DNA from: Brachypterus glaber
Lineage: Eukaryota > Arthropoda > Insecta > Coleoptera > Kateretidae
DNA length: 64,000 nt
Reading direction: 5' to 3'
Assembly (NCBI GenBank): GCA_958510825.1
Contig: OY294050.1
Span: forward strand, 42,793,249-42,857,248
Part shown: positions 35,570-47,442 of the stretch, one piece after another
Numbering within the stretch: position 1 is the first letter of the stretch
How the letters are laid out: each line of letters starts with the position of its first letter
The notes under the pieces: generated by a model
What the model saw: the letters and a program-made list of their open reading frames with translations, nothing else
The model's database searches: none
Told to the model about the DNA's origin: nothing
Made by a program: the position numbers and the translations under genes

Positions 35570-36725
35570 CCCCTCTGAAACCGAATCGGCAACCCGTTTA
35601 ACCCGTGTAGACGTCAGCATTTTGACATAACCTCAAAAAACACTCGAAAAACTACTGAAACCGCTAAAATTATCTACTCCATACCACTTTCACCCTCTTC
35701 CTCCAAATTCGTAATTTCGTAACCCCATAATCCCCTAACCTCGGATTACCATTACTCCATAACCTCAAAACCCCGTTACCTCATTAAGTAGAAAAATCTG
35801 GTTCGGGAAAACAGAACAATTACGTGAAATTTTCTTGTAGAACATAGTTATGAATAAGTAACTGTATAACTCTAAAATCCTATCACACCATAACCTCTTA
35901 ACCCCTTCGCTCCGTAAACCCATATATTATAACCTCTTACCCCATTATCCTATTCTGTGGAGAAGTCCGGTTCTCGAAATCATAAGAGTTTTGTGAGTGA
36001 AGTCATGAATCAATGTCTACTTCATTATTTTTTTAACACCTTCTAGACGTCTGATAACTCAGTAAGCTTGTTATCCAATATCTTTTTTGCAATATTTATG
36101 AAATTAAATTTTTTCGTGGTATTTACGCAATTGTTGAAAGACCATTACTACCACTACTACTACTTTTCACGATTGCAATTTTGAAAAGTTCTATGATTTT
36201 TTCCCGAATTTGAAATCCTGCTACCTCCGAGAACATTGGAGACTAATATAAAAAAATAAAAAACTTACTTCACATTTCTGAGGTTTGGGGTTATAATTTC
36301 GGTAACCGGACTTCTCCACAGAATAGGATAACGGGATTAAGGGGATATAGTATATGGGGTTAAGAAGTAAAGTTATTTTGAGGTTATTTATATTTGTTTT
36401 TTGGGGTTATAGAGTTACTTACCTATGACTATGTTCCACAAAATAAACTGAAGAATTTGTTCAGTTTTCCCAAACTAGATTTTTCTACTTAAATCAGGTT
36501 AGAGGGTTTTGAGGTTATGCGGCTATGGTATTACGAGGTTAGGGGATTATAGGGTTCTAGGGTTATAGAATTAGCAATTTGGGGACAGGGGGGTGACAGT
36601 GGTATGGCATAGATGATTTTAGCGGTTTCAGTAGTTTTTCGGGTGTTTTTGAGGTTATGTCAAAATCCTGACGTGTAGGGGTTAAACGAGTTGCGGATTC
36701 AGTTTCAGCGGGAAAAATAGGAATA
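35570..36725. repeat. 1.15-kb imperfect palindrome
   Basis: Arms 35570-35985 and 36285-36725 are inverted repeats (for example CCTATTCTGTGGAGAAGTCC against GGACTTCTCCACAGAATAGG). The 300-bp loop holds a (TAC)n run at about 36140-36165. The right arm has many GGTTA/TAGGG-like words (GAGGTTAGGGGATTATAGGG). They are degenerate and not a telomere array. Two AT-rich TGATAATTAT runs precede it (35480-35555). Confidence 0.75.
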
Positions 36726-36810
36726 TCATATTGGAATCCAGGACTCAGAATTTTTTGTGGGCCTGTGTTATTAATTATTTCACGTTTAAATTTGAAAGAG
36801 ATCATCTATA

Positions 36811-37361
36811 CAGGGTTATTCAGAAATAAGTTCGAGAAATTTAAGCGGTTTGGACTTTTATTCTACACTTAAAACTAAGCAAAAAAGTATTCTTCACCAT
36901 AACACCTAAATTTAATATTAAAGGAGTTATAGCCTTTTAAAAAGTAACATTTTTAGTGGCACAAAATGTTACTTCCTCTTAATTGCATTTTTTTGAAAAC
37001 GGTTGCTCCTACAGTGTTACACTATGACATTTTTTATGTATTTTTACTGAAGGAATCTATATTTGTTACAAAAAATCCAAAAAAATACCATAAAAAAGTT
37101 TGGGACAAAAATGTGTTAAGCCTCACATATTTTGTCCGTCTAGGCACGCCTCTGGATAAATTCAAAAAAATAAATTAACATAAACTTATTGTATACTAGT
37201 ATACAAACAAAAGCTTGTCGTCTAGCTTAAAGCGTACAAGAGTTATTAATTAAAAACCTTATTTTTATTACAATTTCAAAGAGCCGTAGCTCCCTAGGAC
37301 TCATGTCCAGACCAACCTTTATAGGAACTTTTTTTCATATTTTTTAACGTAGAATCACCTT
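36811..37361. mobile_element. Family D MITE, copy 3, right end lost
   Basis: Starts with TA then CAGGGTTATTCAGAAATAAG. From 36850 it matches 15075-15560. It stops at GAATCACCTT, where array 1 begins, so the array replaced or cut its right end. Confidence 0.6.
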
Positions 37362-37465
37362 GTTGTTGTTTTTTCGCTGTAGAGTCCGGCGCCCACGTTA
37401 ATTATTACGAATAATCGTAAAAATTCTGCCGAAATCAAACCAAAGTGAACATATTTTTGTTTTAG

Positions 37466-37694
37466 ATTTGTGAGATTTTCCCTGGAGATAAGAGTTCAGC
37501 AAAGGCCACTGTACCAGGGAATCCTGACGGATGTGGTGGGGGATCAGACTTTATATTTTGTTTCCCCAACAATTCTGGAGTATTTTCGGCAACAGAACAC
37601 CACAGACATACATGCGGATGCAACTTTCAAGGTATTGCCCCGTATCCACGGGGCATATCAGTTATTTATGGTGCATTTATAACAGAACGACATG
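37466..37694 (+). pseudogene. MULE transposase-like exon (first catalytic Asp), array copy
   Basis: Representative of the complete array 1 copies. The frame reads VRFSLEIRVQQRPLYQGILT, then LYFVSPTILEYFRQQ, DIHADATFKVLPRIHGAYQL and FMVHL, then a TAA at 37680-37682, before the donor ATG|GTAAAT. IHADATFKV then P and AYQLF is the block around the first catalytic Asp in MULE-type (Mutator) transposases and their domesticated relatives in insects. Most full array copies share the stop, so the mutation preceded amplification. The rest of the transposase would be encoded by exons to the right. Confidence 0.65.
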
Positions 37695-40600
37695 GTAAAT
37701 ACAAAAATACTGTATAACGATTTTCGCTATAAACGTCATATGCGGTAATGACCGTTCGCGGTAATGGTTTTCGCGGTAAAGGACATGCGCGGTAATGGCT
37801 TGTCGCGGTAATGGCTTGTCGCGGTAATGGCTTGTCGCGGTAATGGTCTTCGCGGTTGTTTTTTCGCTGTAAAGTCCGGCGCCCACATTAATTATTACGA
37901 ATAATCGTAAAAATTTTGCCGAAATCAAACCAAAGTGAACACATTTTTGTTTTAGATTTGTGAGATTTTCCCTGGAGATAGGAGTTCAGCAAAGGCCACT
38001 ATACCAGGGAATCCTGACGGATGTGGTGGGGGATCAGACTTTATATTTTGTTTCCCCAACAATTCTGGAGTATTTTCGGCAACAGAACACCACAGACATA
38101 CATGCGGATGCAACTTTCAAGGTATTGCCCCGTATCCACGGGGCATATCAGTTATTTATGGTGCATTTATAACAGAACGACATGGTAAATACAAAAATAC
38201 TGTATAACGATTTTCGCTGTAAAAGTCATATGCGGTAATGACTGTTCGCGGTAATGAACTGCGCGGTAATGGTTTTCGCGGTAATGGCTTGTCGCGGTAA
38301 TGGTCTTCGCGGTTGTTTTTTCGCTGTAAAGTCCGGCGCCCACGTTAATTATTACGAATAATCGTAAAAATTCTGCCGAAATCAAACCAAAGTGAACACA
38401 TTTTTGTTTTAGACTTGTCAGATTTTCCCTGGAAATACAAGTTCAGCAAAGGCCACTATATCAGGGAATCCGGACGGATGTGGTGGGGGATCAGACTTTA
38501 TATTTTGTTTCCCCAACAATTCTGGAGTATTTTCGGCAACAGAACACCACAGACATACATGCGGATGCAACTTTCAAGGTATTGCCCCGTATCCACGGGG
38601 CATATCAGTTATTTATGGTGCATTTATAACAGAACGACATGGTAAATACAAAAATACTGTATAACGATTTTCGCTGTAAAAGTCATATGCGGTAATGACT
38701 GTTCGCGGTAATGAACTGCGCGGTAATGGTTTTCGCGGTAATGGCTTGTCGCGGTAATGGTCTTCGCGGTTGTTTTTTCGCTGTAAAGTCCGGCGCCCAC
38801 ATTAATTATTACGAATAATCGTAAAAATTCTGCCGAAATCAAACCAAAGTGAACAAATTTTTGTTTTAGATTTGTGAGATTTTCCCTGGAGATAGGAGTT
38901 CAGCAAAGGCCACTATACCAGGGAATCCTGACGGATGTGGTGGGGGATTAGACTTTATATTGTGTTTCCCCAACAATTCTGGAGTATTTTCGGCAACAGA
39001 ACATCACAGACATACATGCGGATGCAACTTTCAAGGTATTGCCCCGTATCCACGGGGCATATCAGTTATTTATGGTGCATTTATAACAGAACGACATGAT
39101 AAATACAAAAATACTGTATAACGATTTTCGCTATAAACGTCATATGCGGTAATGACCGTTCGCGGTAATGGTTTTCGCGGTAAAGGACATGCGCGGTAAT
39201 GGCTTGTCGCGGTAATGGTCTTCGCGGTTGTTTTTTCGCTGTAAAGTCCGGCGCCCACATTAATTATTACGAATAATCGTAAAAATTTTGCCGAAATCAA
39301 ACCAAAGTGAACACATTTTTGTTTTAGATTTGTGAGATTTTCCCTGGAGATAGGAGTTCAGCAAAGGCCACTATACCAGGGAATCCTGACGGATGTGGTG
39401 GGGGATCAGACTTTATATTTTGTTTCCCCAACAATTCTGGAGTATTTTCGGCAACAGAACACCACAGACATACATGCGGATGCAACTTTCAAGGTATTGC
39501 CCCGTATCCACGGGGCATATCAGTTATTTATGGTGCATTTATAACAGAACGACATGGTAAATACAAAAATACTGTATAACGATTTTCGCTATAAACGTCA
39601 TATGCGGTAATGACCGTTCGCGGTAATGGTTTTCGCGGTAAAGGACATGCGCGGTAATGGCTTGTCGCGGTAATGGTCTTCGCGGTTGTTTTTTCGCTGT
39701 AAAGTCCGGCGCCCACATTAATTATTACGAATAATCGTAAAAATTCTGCCGAAATCAAACCAAAGTGAACACATTTTTGTTTTAGATTTGTGAGATTTTC
39801 CCTGGAGATAAGAGTTCAGCAAAGGCCACTGTACCAGGGAATCCTGACGGATGTGGTGGGGGATCAGACTTTATATTTTGTTTCCCCAACAATTCTGGAG
39901 TATTTTCGGCAACAGAACACCACAGACATACATGCGGATGCAACTTTCAAGGTATTGCCCCGTATCCACGGGGCATATCAGTTATTTATGGTGCATTTAT
40001 AACAGAACGACATGGTAAATACAAAAATACTGTATAACGATTTTCGCTATAAACGTCATATGCGGTAATGACCGTTCGCGGTAATGGTTTTCGCGGTAAA
40101 GGACATGCGCGGTAATGTCTTGTCGTGGTAATGGTCTTCGCGGTTGTTTTTTCGCTGTAAAGTCCGGCGCCCACATTAATTATTACGAATAATCGTAAAA
40201 ATTCTGCCGAAATCAAACCAAAGTGAACACATTTTTGTTTTAGATTTGTGAGATTTTCCCTGGAGATAAGAGTTCAGCAAAGGCCACTGTACCAGGGAAT
40301 CCTGACGGATGTGGTGGGGGATCAGACTTTATATTTTGTTTCCCCAACAATTCTGGAGTATTTTCGGCAACAGAACACCACAGACATACATGCGGATGCA
40401 ACTTTCAAGGTATTGCCCCGTATCCACGGGGCATATCAGTTATTTATGGTGCATTTATAACAGAACGACATGATAAATACAAAAATACTGTATAACGATT
40501 TTCGCTATAAACGTCATATGCGGTAATGACCGTTCGCGGTAATGGTTTTCGCGGTAAAGGACATGCGCGGTAATGGCTTGTCGCGGTAATGGTCTTCGCG

Positions 40601-41981
40601 GTTGTTTTTTCGCTGTAAAGTCCGGCGCCCACATTAATTATTACGAATAATCGTAAAAATTTTGCCGAAATCAAACCAAAGTGAACACATTTTTGTTTTA
40701 GATTTGTGAGATTTTCCCTGGAGATAGGAGTTCAGCAAAGGCCACTATACCAGGGAATCCTGACGGATGTGGTGGGGGATCAGACTTTATATTTTGTTTC
40801 CCCAACAATTCTGGAGTATTTTCGGCAACAGAACACCACAGACATACATGCGGATGCAACTTTCAAGGTATTGCCCCGTATCCACGGGGCATATCAGTTA
40901 TTTATGGTACATTTATAACAGAACGACATGGTAAATACAAAAATACTGTATAACGATTTTCGCTGTAAAAGTCATATGCGGTAATGACTGTTCGCGGTAA
41001 TGAACTGCGCGGTAATGGCTTGTCGCGGTAATGGTCTTCGCGGTTGTTTTTTCGCTGTAAAGTCCGGCGCCCACGTTAATTATTACGAATAATCGTAAAA
41101 ATTCTGCCGAAATCAAACCAAAGTGAACACATTTTTGTTTTAGACTTGTCAGATTTTCCCTGGAAATACAAGTTCAGCAAAGGCCACTATATCAGGGAAT
41201 CCGGACGGATGTGGTGGGGGATCAGACTTTATATTTTGTTTCCCCAACAATTCTTGAGTATTGTCGGCAACAGAACACCATCAATCCCACTGAAATACCC
41301 CTACATAAAATAAAAATTATGTATAACGATTTTCGCTGTAAAATTCATATGCGGTAATGACCGTTCGCGGTAATGAACTGCGCGGTAATGGACTTCGCGG
41401 TAAAGGACATGCGCGGTAATGGCTTGTCGCGGTAATGTCAATCGCGGTAATGGTCTTCGCGGTTGTTTTTTCGCTGTAAAGTCAGGCGCCCACGTTAATT
41501 ATTACGAATAATCGTAAAAATTCTGCCGAAATCAAACCAAAGTGAACACATTTTTGTTTTAGATTTGTCAGATTTTCCCTGGAGATACAAGTTCAGCAAG
41601 GGCCACTATACCAAGGAATCCTGACGGATGTGGTGGGGGATCAGACTTTATATTTTGTTTCCCCAACAATGCTGGAGTATTGTCGGCAACAGAACACCAT
41701 CAATCCCACTGAAATACCCTTACATAAAATAAAAATAATGTATAGCGATTTTCGCTGTAAAAGTCATATGCGGTAATGACCGTTCTCGGTAATGAACTGC
41801 GCGGTAATGGTCTTCGCGGTAAAGGACATGCGCGGTAATGGCTTGTCGCGGTAATGTCAATCGCGGTAATGGTCTTCGCGGTTGTTTTTTTGCTGTAAAT
41901 TCCGGCGCCCACGTTAATTATTACGAATAATCGTAAAAATTCTGCCGAAATCAAACCAAAGTGAACACATTTTTGTTTTAG

Positions 41982-42210
41982 ATTTGTCAGATTTTCCCTG
42001 GAGATACAAGTTCAGCAAAGGCCACTATATCAGGGAATCCTGACGGATGTGGTGGGGGATCAGACTTTATATTTTGTTTCCCCAACAATTCTGAAGTATT
42101 GTCGGCAACAGAACACCATATACATACATGCGGATGCAAGTTTCAAGGTATTGTCCCGTAACCAAGGAGCATATCAGTTATTTATGGTGCATTTATTGCA
42201 GAACGAAATG
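41982..42210 (+). pseudogene. MULE transposase-like exon, unit 11, uninterrupted
   Basis: The last unit has 76 open codons from the TTTTAG acceptor to ATG|GTAAATAC. Where other units have TAA it keeps TTG (MVHLLQNEM). The key block is HADASFKV. It may be closest to the ancestral, functional exon. On its own it is only a fragment of a nuclease domain. A neighbouring exon encoding the second catalytic Asp and the CxxH region was not found in the window. Confidence 0.6.
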
Positions 42211-42237
42211 GTAAATACAAAAATAATTTGACATACC

Positions 42238-42560
42238 CTAGTAGAAATTTAACGTTAGATAAACGTTTTTTCATATATGCGGATGCACCTTTCAAGGTAT
42301 TGCCCCGTATCCACGGGGCATATCAGTTATTTATGGTGCATTTATTGCAGAACGACGTGGTAAATACAAAAATAAATTGACATACCCTAGTAGAAATTTA
42401 ACGTTAGATAAACGTTTTTTCATATATGCGGATGCAACTTTCAAGGTATATGCCCCACGGGGCATATCAGTTATTTATGGTGCATTTATTGCAAAACGAC
42501 ATGGTAAATACAAAAAAAAATTGGCATACCCTAGTAGAAATTTAACCTTAAGGAAAAAGA
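42238..42560 (+). repeat. Short tandem units: exon tail plus MITE end
   Basis: Two further partial copies of the array 1 exon (from ATGCGGATGCA to the GTAAAT donor, at about 42278 and 42428) alternate with CCCTAGTAGAAATTTAACG, which resembles the terminus of the element near 20062. Period about 145 bp. Both exon tails keep TTG instead of the array's TAA. Confidence 0.65.
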
Positions 42561-42599
42561 ATCCGTTTCAAGGTCTATAGACCTAGGTATATCTATACA

Positions 42600-43380
42600 T
42601 TCTAGAGGTGTGTGCAAACGCGCCGCTGCCGCTGAATATTTTCGGACGCCACTGCCGCCGTTCAAACTTGCTCGGCAATCACGACTGATCAAGCTACGCC
42701 GACCTTTAAATAAACCATCTGAAATTAAAGGTTACAGTTTTAATCATATTTATCTAAAGTTAAAAAAAAATACGAAAAATTGCGTTACATGTGACATCTA
42801 TACACTTTTAACCACTTTAAGTTTTATATTTGTTTTTTTATGTAAAATATAATAACTTGCATATTTTTGTATTTTGAAAATCACCTCCGACTTAATTTTG
42901 CCAAACGCCGCGGCGCGCCGCCGCCTAAACACTGGTCGGCGCGACCCGAGTCTGGCAAAAATCAGGAATTGTTAGTATCACTGATCAATCCTGTTGATGA
43001 CAAAAAAATATTACCAAAAAAAATCACTACCTCCTAGGCTATTAGTTTTTCTCTACTGTCTCAAGTAAGGCTATAAACAAAAATCGATTGCTCTAATGAT
43101 TTTGCTCAAATTTTGTACATTAATTAGTAAACTATTAACCCGGAAAAAAACAAATAAGGGCGTAAAATATTTTTTTCGCAGTTTTGGCGAATGCGAGTTA
43201 AAATTTATATTGGCGGTTTTTAACATAGAGCTCTATGTTTTTGGTTATCACGAAAAGTAAATGTAACTGATTATAACAATAACAACAAAATAGGCAGATT
43301 ATGTTATATTGGTACTATAAAGCCGTCGAGTTACATGGAAATATGAACGTGTGATATGACTGCCAGGTGAGTAATTATTA
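42600..43380. other. Spacer between arrays 1 and 2
   Basis: GC-rich blocks rich in CGCCG at about 42620-42700 and 42905-42950 flank AT-rich DNA. An 80-codon frame at 42610-42852 has no recognised domain. The missing middle exon of the MULE-like gene was looked for here and not found. Confidence 0.5.
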
Positions 43381-43396
43381 ATTTTGTTTATTTTAG

Positions 43397-44377
43397 GCCG
43401 TCGAATAGGACTTACTGGTCACCTGCAAGTGGAACCGCATGTGCGTCGGGCTGTTAAAATGGCCATGGCATTGCCTCCCGATTCCATAAGACCAGTTATG
43501 GAAATTGTAAGAAATGAGCTGGACGCGCATAAAACGCCTCAGTTTATGGTTTATCTCTACCAGCAGACGGCTCGCGTATGGAAGGCATCCAAAGCTCTGG
43601 GGCAGGACTATTCGTGGAGGACCTGGACTTGCAAAAGAGTTTTCCACTCGGCAGCTTTTCCACTGCCTTCCAAGCTGAGGTCTATGCCATACAGGAAGCG
43701 GAAAATTGCAGGGAAATAAGGCAGCATTGGGGGCACGATATATACATCTGCTCGGACAGTCAAGGAGTGTGCAGAAGCCTTGGAAGAGTTAGCAAGGGCC
43801 AAAAACGTTCAACTGGTATGGGTACCGGGTCATAGTGGAATTCCCGGAAACGAGAAGGCAGATGTACTTACAAGACTCGGATCAGGGATGGCCTGCACGG
43901 GGCCGGAACCTATATTAGGTGTTACAAGGAAGCAAGTAAAGACCGCTCTCGATGAGTGGGCTTATACCAAGCTAAAGGAGCAATGGAGGGCGGTCGACGG
44001 TTGCCGGCAAGCTATTTACTTCCTGGCTGGCCCAAGCAAATCAAAGACCGACTGGTTGCTGGAAAAAGGAAGAACTGCAAGTCTTTGAAACTCAAAAAAT
44101 CAGCCAAGAGGAACTAAGAGATCTCCCCTGGGCCAATATCCTGACCTTTATTGAAAGGACGGGCAGGTTCAAGGAGGACTCAAATTAGTAAATGGCTGGG
44201 ATTGCCTGGGGTGACAAAAAGGGCCAGAAATGGCCTAATTGTCCGGCTTTGGCCAACCCAAAAATTTACTACTACTACTTATCTCTACCAGCAATGGACG
44301 AATCAAAATATTTCCGTACATGGTCTGACTCATAGGACAAATATTGTGGTAGAGTCCTTCCATGCGCAATTTTCAAT
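43397..44377 (+). pseudogene. MULE-like exon E, copy 1, split by a LINE
   Basis: The acceptor TTTATTTTAG precedes 43397. The exon runs to 43565 (RRIGLTGHLQVEPHVRRAV and on to QFMVYLYQQ), is interrupted by 43566-44278, and resumes at 44294 (WTNQNISVHGLTHRTN) to 44377, followed by GTAAAT. A 12-base in-frame deletion removes part of the LPLLPP block. RTN-IVVESFH is the block with the catalytic Glu of MULE transposases. The insertion is an old event relative to this copy only; no other copy has it. Confidence 0.65.
43566..44278 (+). mobile_element. RNase H-bearing LINE fragment (I/R1-like), copy 2
   Basis: Inserted in exon E copy 1 with a perfect 15-bp target duplication TTATCTCTACCAGCA (43551-43565 and 44279-44293). 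It encodes an RNase H domain in broken frames. Seen are DGSRMEGIQSSGAG (first Asp), FSTAFQAEVYAIQEAE (Glu), YICSDSQ (Asp), then VQLVWVPGHSGIPGNEKAD (last Asp). Then comes KTALDEWAYTKLKEQW, with a deletion before the zinc knuckle, and a (TAC)n tail ending at 44278. The four RNase H acidic residues are all present but not in one frame. Confidence 0.85.
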
Positions 44378-44889
44378 GTAAATATAAAAACTAAGAAATA
44401 TATATATATGGTTTAATTTTGGGTGAGATAACAGATAAAAACTATTATTTTTCGCAATAACTTGCAATTATTGATCATAATACATAAACCATCTGGCTGT
44501 AAAAGTGTAAGGGCGCACTGTGTTTCGTCTAGAAGACAAAATGCATGACCTAATTACATGAAACTAACGATACCAGGTAGTAAAAATCCCCTCCCAGGTA
44601 CCAAATCCAAGAAATAAAGGTCACCGGATTATTCCCTTATTAGGTAGCCTGGATTAATGGTAAGTGATAACCAAATCGTTGCGGTCAATTTCGTAACAGT
44701 TGCAGTTTTGCCACAGTTTCGATAACATATCTCAAAATTTTTAGTGAAAGTGAAAAGTGTTTTAGTGATGGAATATTTTATTCAAGGTATGTTTATTATA
44801 TTTATGTAAAAAAATACAGTTTTTGTTGGGTAGTTATACTTAAAATATGTAACTGAAAATACTGTTGAATTTTTTTTGAAAATTTCTTT

Positions 44890-45675
44890 AATCTCTAATT
44901 TTCAAAGGCCAGAACTTTTGATCTAGAGGTGTTTATACTTTTTAATAGGGATTTTCCTAAAAACTCATAGGGGTCCATAGGAAATTCCCAATAGGTCTCT
45001 GTAGGTCTTTATAGGAAATCCTTGTCAAAAAATATATGAAAACCTATAGATGCCCACACGTTTCATAGGAAATTATTCAAACCTATGAAAACCTATAAAA
45101 CAGTTGTATAAGGTTCCATAGGGATAAACAGGAAAATCCATATAAAACGTGTATATATCTATAGGTTTTCGTATATTTTTGGACAGAGATTTCCCTATTG
45201 GAAATTTCCTATTGAACCCTACAACTTTCTAGAAAAATCCCCATTAAAACCTATAGATCTCTACGGTTTATAAAAAATTTTCTACTTAAACAACAATTTT
45301 ATAGGATTCCATAGGGATGAACAGGAATTTAAAAAAAACGTGCATGTATGTATAGGTTTGGAAAGGGATTTTCCCATAAGGACCCATGGGAAATTTTCTT
45401 GTTGACCTACAAAATCCTATCATAGAATATCCGCAATCTTTATTCTGCAATAGAAAAAAAACTTGCTCGTTTTTCCTTTTGAATTTATAAAATTGTATGA
45501 ATCAGTTTGACATTAATTTTGACAAGATTTGATGGAATGAACCTGCTTAAATTGACTCTGCTAAGACCTGTAAAGTTTATTAATCAGTTTGATAGGATTT
45601 AACAGGTTTTTGTAGGAATATCTCTGTTAAAGTCTTTGTAGGGATATTTCTATGAAATCCTGACATTTCACAGGT
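44890..45675. repeat. S repeat, copy 1 (CCTATAGG-rich intron-like spacer)
   Basis: Dense in short words CCTATAG, TTTCCTAT and AGGAAAT in both orientations. The same ordered series recurs at 46070-46865 and 49845-51180. It lies between exon E copies. No coding. Confidence 0.7.
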
Positions 45676-45874
45676 TGGCCATGGCATTGCCACTCTTGCC
45701 TCCCGATTCCATAAGACCAGGTATGGAAGTTGTAAGAAATGAGCTGGACGCGCATAATGCGCCTCAGTTTATGGTTTATCTCTACCAGCAATGGGCGAAT
45801 CAAAATATTTCCGTACATGGTCTGACTCATTGGGCAAATAATGTGGTAGAGTCTTTCCATGCGCAATTTTCAAG
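45676..45874 (+). pseudogene. MULE-like exon E, copy 2, 5' truncated
   Basis: Starts at the LAMALPLLPPDSIRPGMEVV part and keeps the end (HWANNVVESFHAQFSR), then CAAG|GTAAAT. The first third of the exon has been replaced by S repeat sequence, so no acceptor is present. RTNN has become HWANN. Confidence 0.6.
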
Positions 45875-46069
45875 GTAAATATAAAAACTAAGAAATATAT
45901 ATGGTTAAATTTTGTGTGAGATAGGAGATAAAAACTATTATTTTTCGCAATAACTTGCAATTATTTGTCGCATAGCAACGTTTTCACGTCAACTCTGATG
46001 TAATATTTTAAAAACGCTGCTATCCGACAAATGGAGTTACTACTTTCTGCGTAGTAGGACAGTATACGT

Positions 46070-46865
46070 TTTATAGGGATTTTCCTATTTCCTATGGAAT
46101 CCTATAAAAATTTTTCATAAGTTTTCATAGGTTTAAGTAAGGAATTTACTATGAAACGTGTAGGTGTCTATACTTTTTAATAGGAATTTTCCTAAAAACT
46201 CATAGGGGTCCATAGGTAATTACCAATAAGTCTCTGCAGGTCTTTATAGGAAATTCCTGTCAAAAAATATATGAAAACTTATAGATACCCACATGTTTCA
46301 TAGGAAATTACTCAAACCTAATGAAAACAGTTTTATACGGTTCCATAGGGATAAACAGGAAATTCCCTATAAAACGTGTATATATCTGTAGGTTTTCGTA
46401 TGTTTTTGCACAGAGATTTTCCTATTGGAAATTTCCTATTGAACTCTACGACTTTGGGAAAGTCCAAACGAAAAATCCTCATTAAAACCTATAGATCTCT
46501 ACGGTTTATAAGAAATTTCCTACTTAAACAACAATTTTCTGGATTCCATAGGGATGAACAGGAATTTCCCATGGGAAATTTCCTATTAAGACCTACAAAA
46601 TCCTATCATAGAATATCCGGAATCTTTTTTCTGGAAGAGAAAAAAAAACTTGAGGGTTTTTTCTTTATTTTTATTTATAAAATCGTATGAATCAGTTTGA
46701 CATTAATTTTGACAAGATTTGATGGAATGAACCTGTGAATATGTGTCTGCTATAACCTGTAAAGTTTATCAATCAGTTTCATAGGATTTAACAGGTTTTT
46801 GTAGGAATATCTCTATTAAAGTCTTCGTAGGGATATTCCTATGAAATCCTGTCATTTCACAGGTT
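46070..46865. repeat. S repeat, copy 2
   Basis: Direct copy of 44890-45675 with small indels. Followed by another CCTATAG-rich part to about 46985 and then exon F. Confidence 0.7.
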
Positions 46866-47022
46866 GAACCAGTGAAATGACAGGAATATTCCTATGAAGG
46901 TTCCTATAGAAATCTGTGGTAACTATAAATCCCTATAAAAACCTACACAGGTCTGTAGTTGTCTATAGCTTCTGTTTTACAGGGGCACCACTGACATATA
47001 TACTATTTTTTTTATCAATAGA

Positions 47023-47151
47023 TTGGTAGGCAGGAATCACACAAACTTCTGGATGATTATTCAAAAAGTCAGAGTAAGAAGGGGAGATAATGTTCGCTTT
47101 CTTAAAAGAAGAAAATATGTATTAATAGATGAAAGAATTGGTATTTCTTTT
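47023..47151 (+). pseudogene. MULE-like exon F, deleted copy
   Basis: After ATAGATTG a frame gives VGRNHTNFWMIIQK and then VRVRRGDNVRFLKRRKYVLI before ATTG|GTATTT. It corresponds to the longer copy at 51236-51391 with an internal deletion. HPNFW/HTNFW-type blocks follow the catalytic Glu in this transposase family. Confidence 0.5.
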
Positions 47152-47180
47152 TTTTATCATACAAATTTTATTTATTTTAG

Positions 47181-47442
47181 GCCGTCGAATACGCCTTACT
47201 GGTCACCTGCAAGTGGAACCGCATGTGTGGCGGGCTTTAAAAATGGCCTTGGCATTGCCACTCTTGCCTCTCGATTCCATAAGACCAGGTATGGAAATTG
47301 TAAGAAATGAGCTGGACGCGCATAACACGCCTCAGTTTATGGTTTATCTCTACCAGCAATGGGCGAATCAAAATATTTCCGTACATGGTCTGACTCATAG
47401 GACAAATAATGTGGTAGAGTCCTTCCATGCGCAATTTTCAAG
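47181..47442 (+). pseudogene. MULE-like exon E, open copy (catalytic Glu)
   Basis: Uninterrupted from acceptor to donor. Blocks in order are RRIRLTGHLQVEPHVWRALK, MALALPLLPLDSIRPGMEIV, NELDAHNTPQFMVYLYQQWA and HGLTHRTNNVVESFHAQFSR. In MULE transposases the TNN-VESF block carries the third catalytic residue (Glu), and the MALPLLP block follows the Cys/His motif. The exon begins with two bases of a split codon and ends with two. It is one of three to four copies without stops (others at 47797, 48415 and 51431). Whether any is expressed cannot be judged. Confidence 0.65.

Larger units (their letters stand above)
37366..42230 (+). repeat. Array 1: eleven tandem units carrying a MULE-like exon
   Basis: Equivalent exon points fall at 37470, 37960, 38417, 38874, 39332, 39790, 40248, 40706, 41148, 41567 and 41986. 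Spacings are 490, 457, 457, 458, 458, 458, 458, 442, 419 and 419 bp. Each unit holds a splice-acceptor-like TTTTTGTTTTAG, a 229-nt exon-like block ending ATG|GTAAAT, and an intron-like part. The intron part includes a minisatellite of 15-18 bp subunits (CGCGGTAATGG); its copy number explains most length differences. Units are very similar in the centre and diverge at the right, the usual picture of a homogenised satellite. Units 9 and 10 lack the exon's second half. Confidence 0.85.

Noticed and set aside
36290..36725. Interstitial telomere array.
   Set aside because: TAGGG and GGTTA words are irregular and not in tandem; no run of TTAGG units exists.
37677..41954. Repeated minus-strand frames of 67-84 codons in array 1 (MISAEFLRLFVIINVGAG start).
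   Set aside because: They recur only because the array repeats. They cross the intron-like part and its minisatellite and have no known domain; the plus-strand exon explains the unit better.
37366..42230. CRISPR-like array.
   Set aside because: Units are 420-490 bp with exon content, in an arthropod genome; the short 15-18 bp subrepeats lack unique spacers of constant length.
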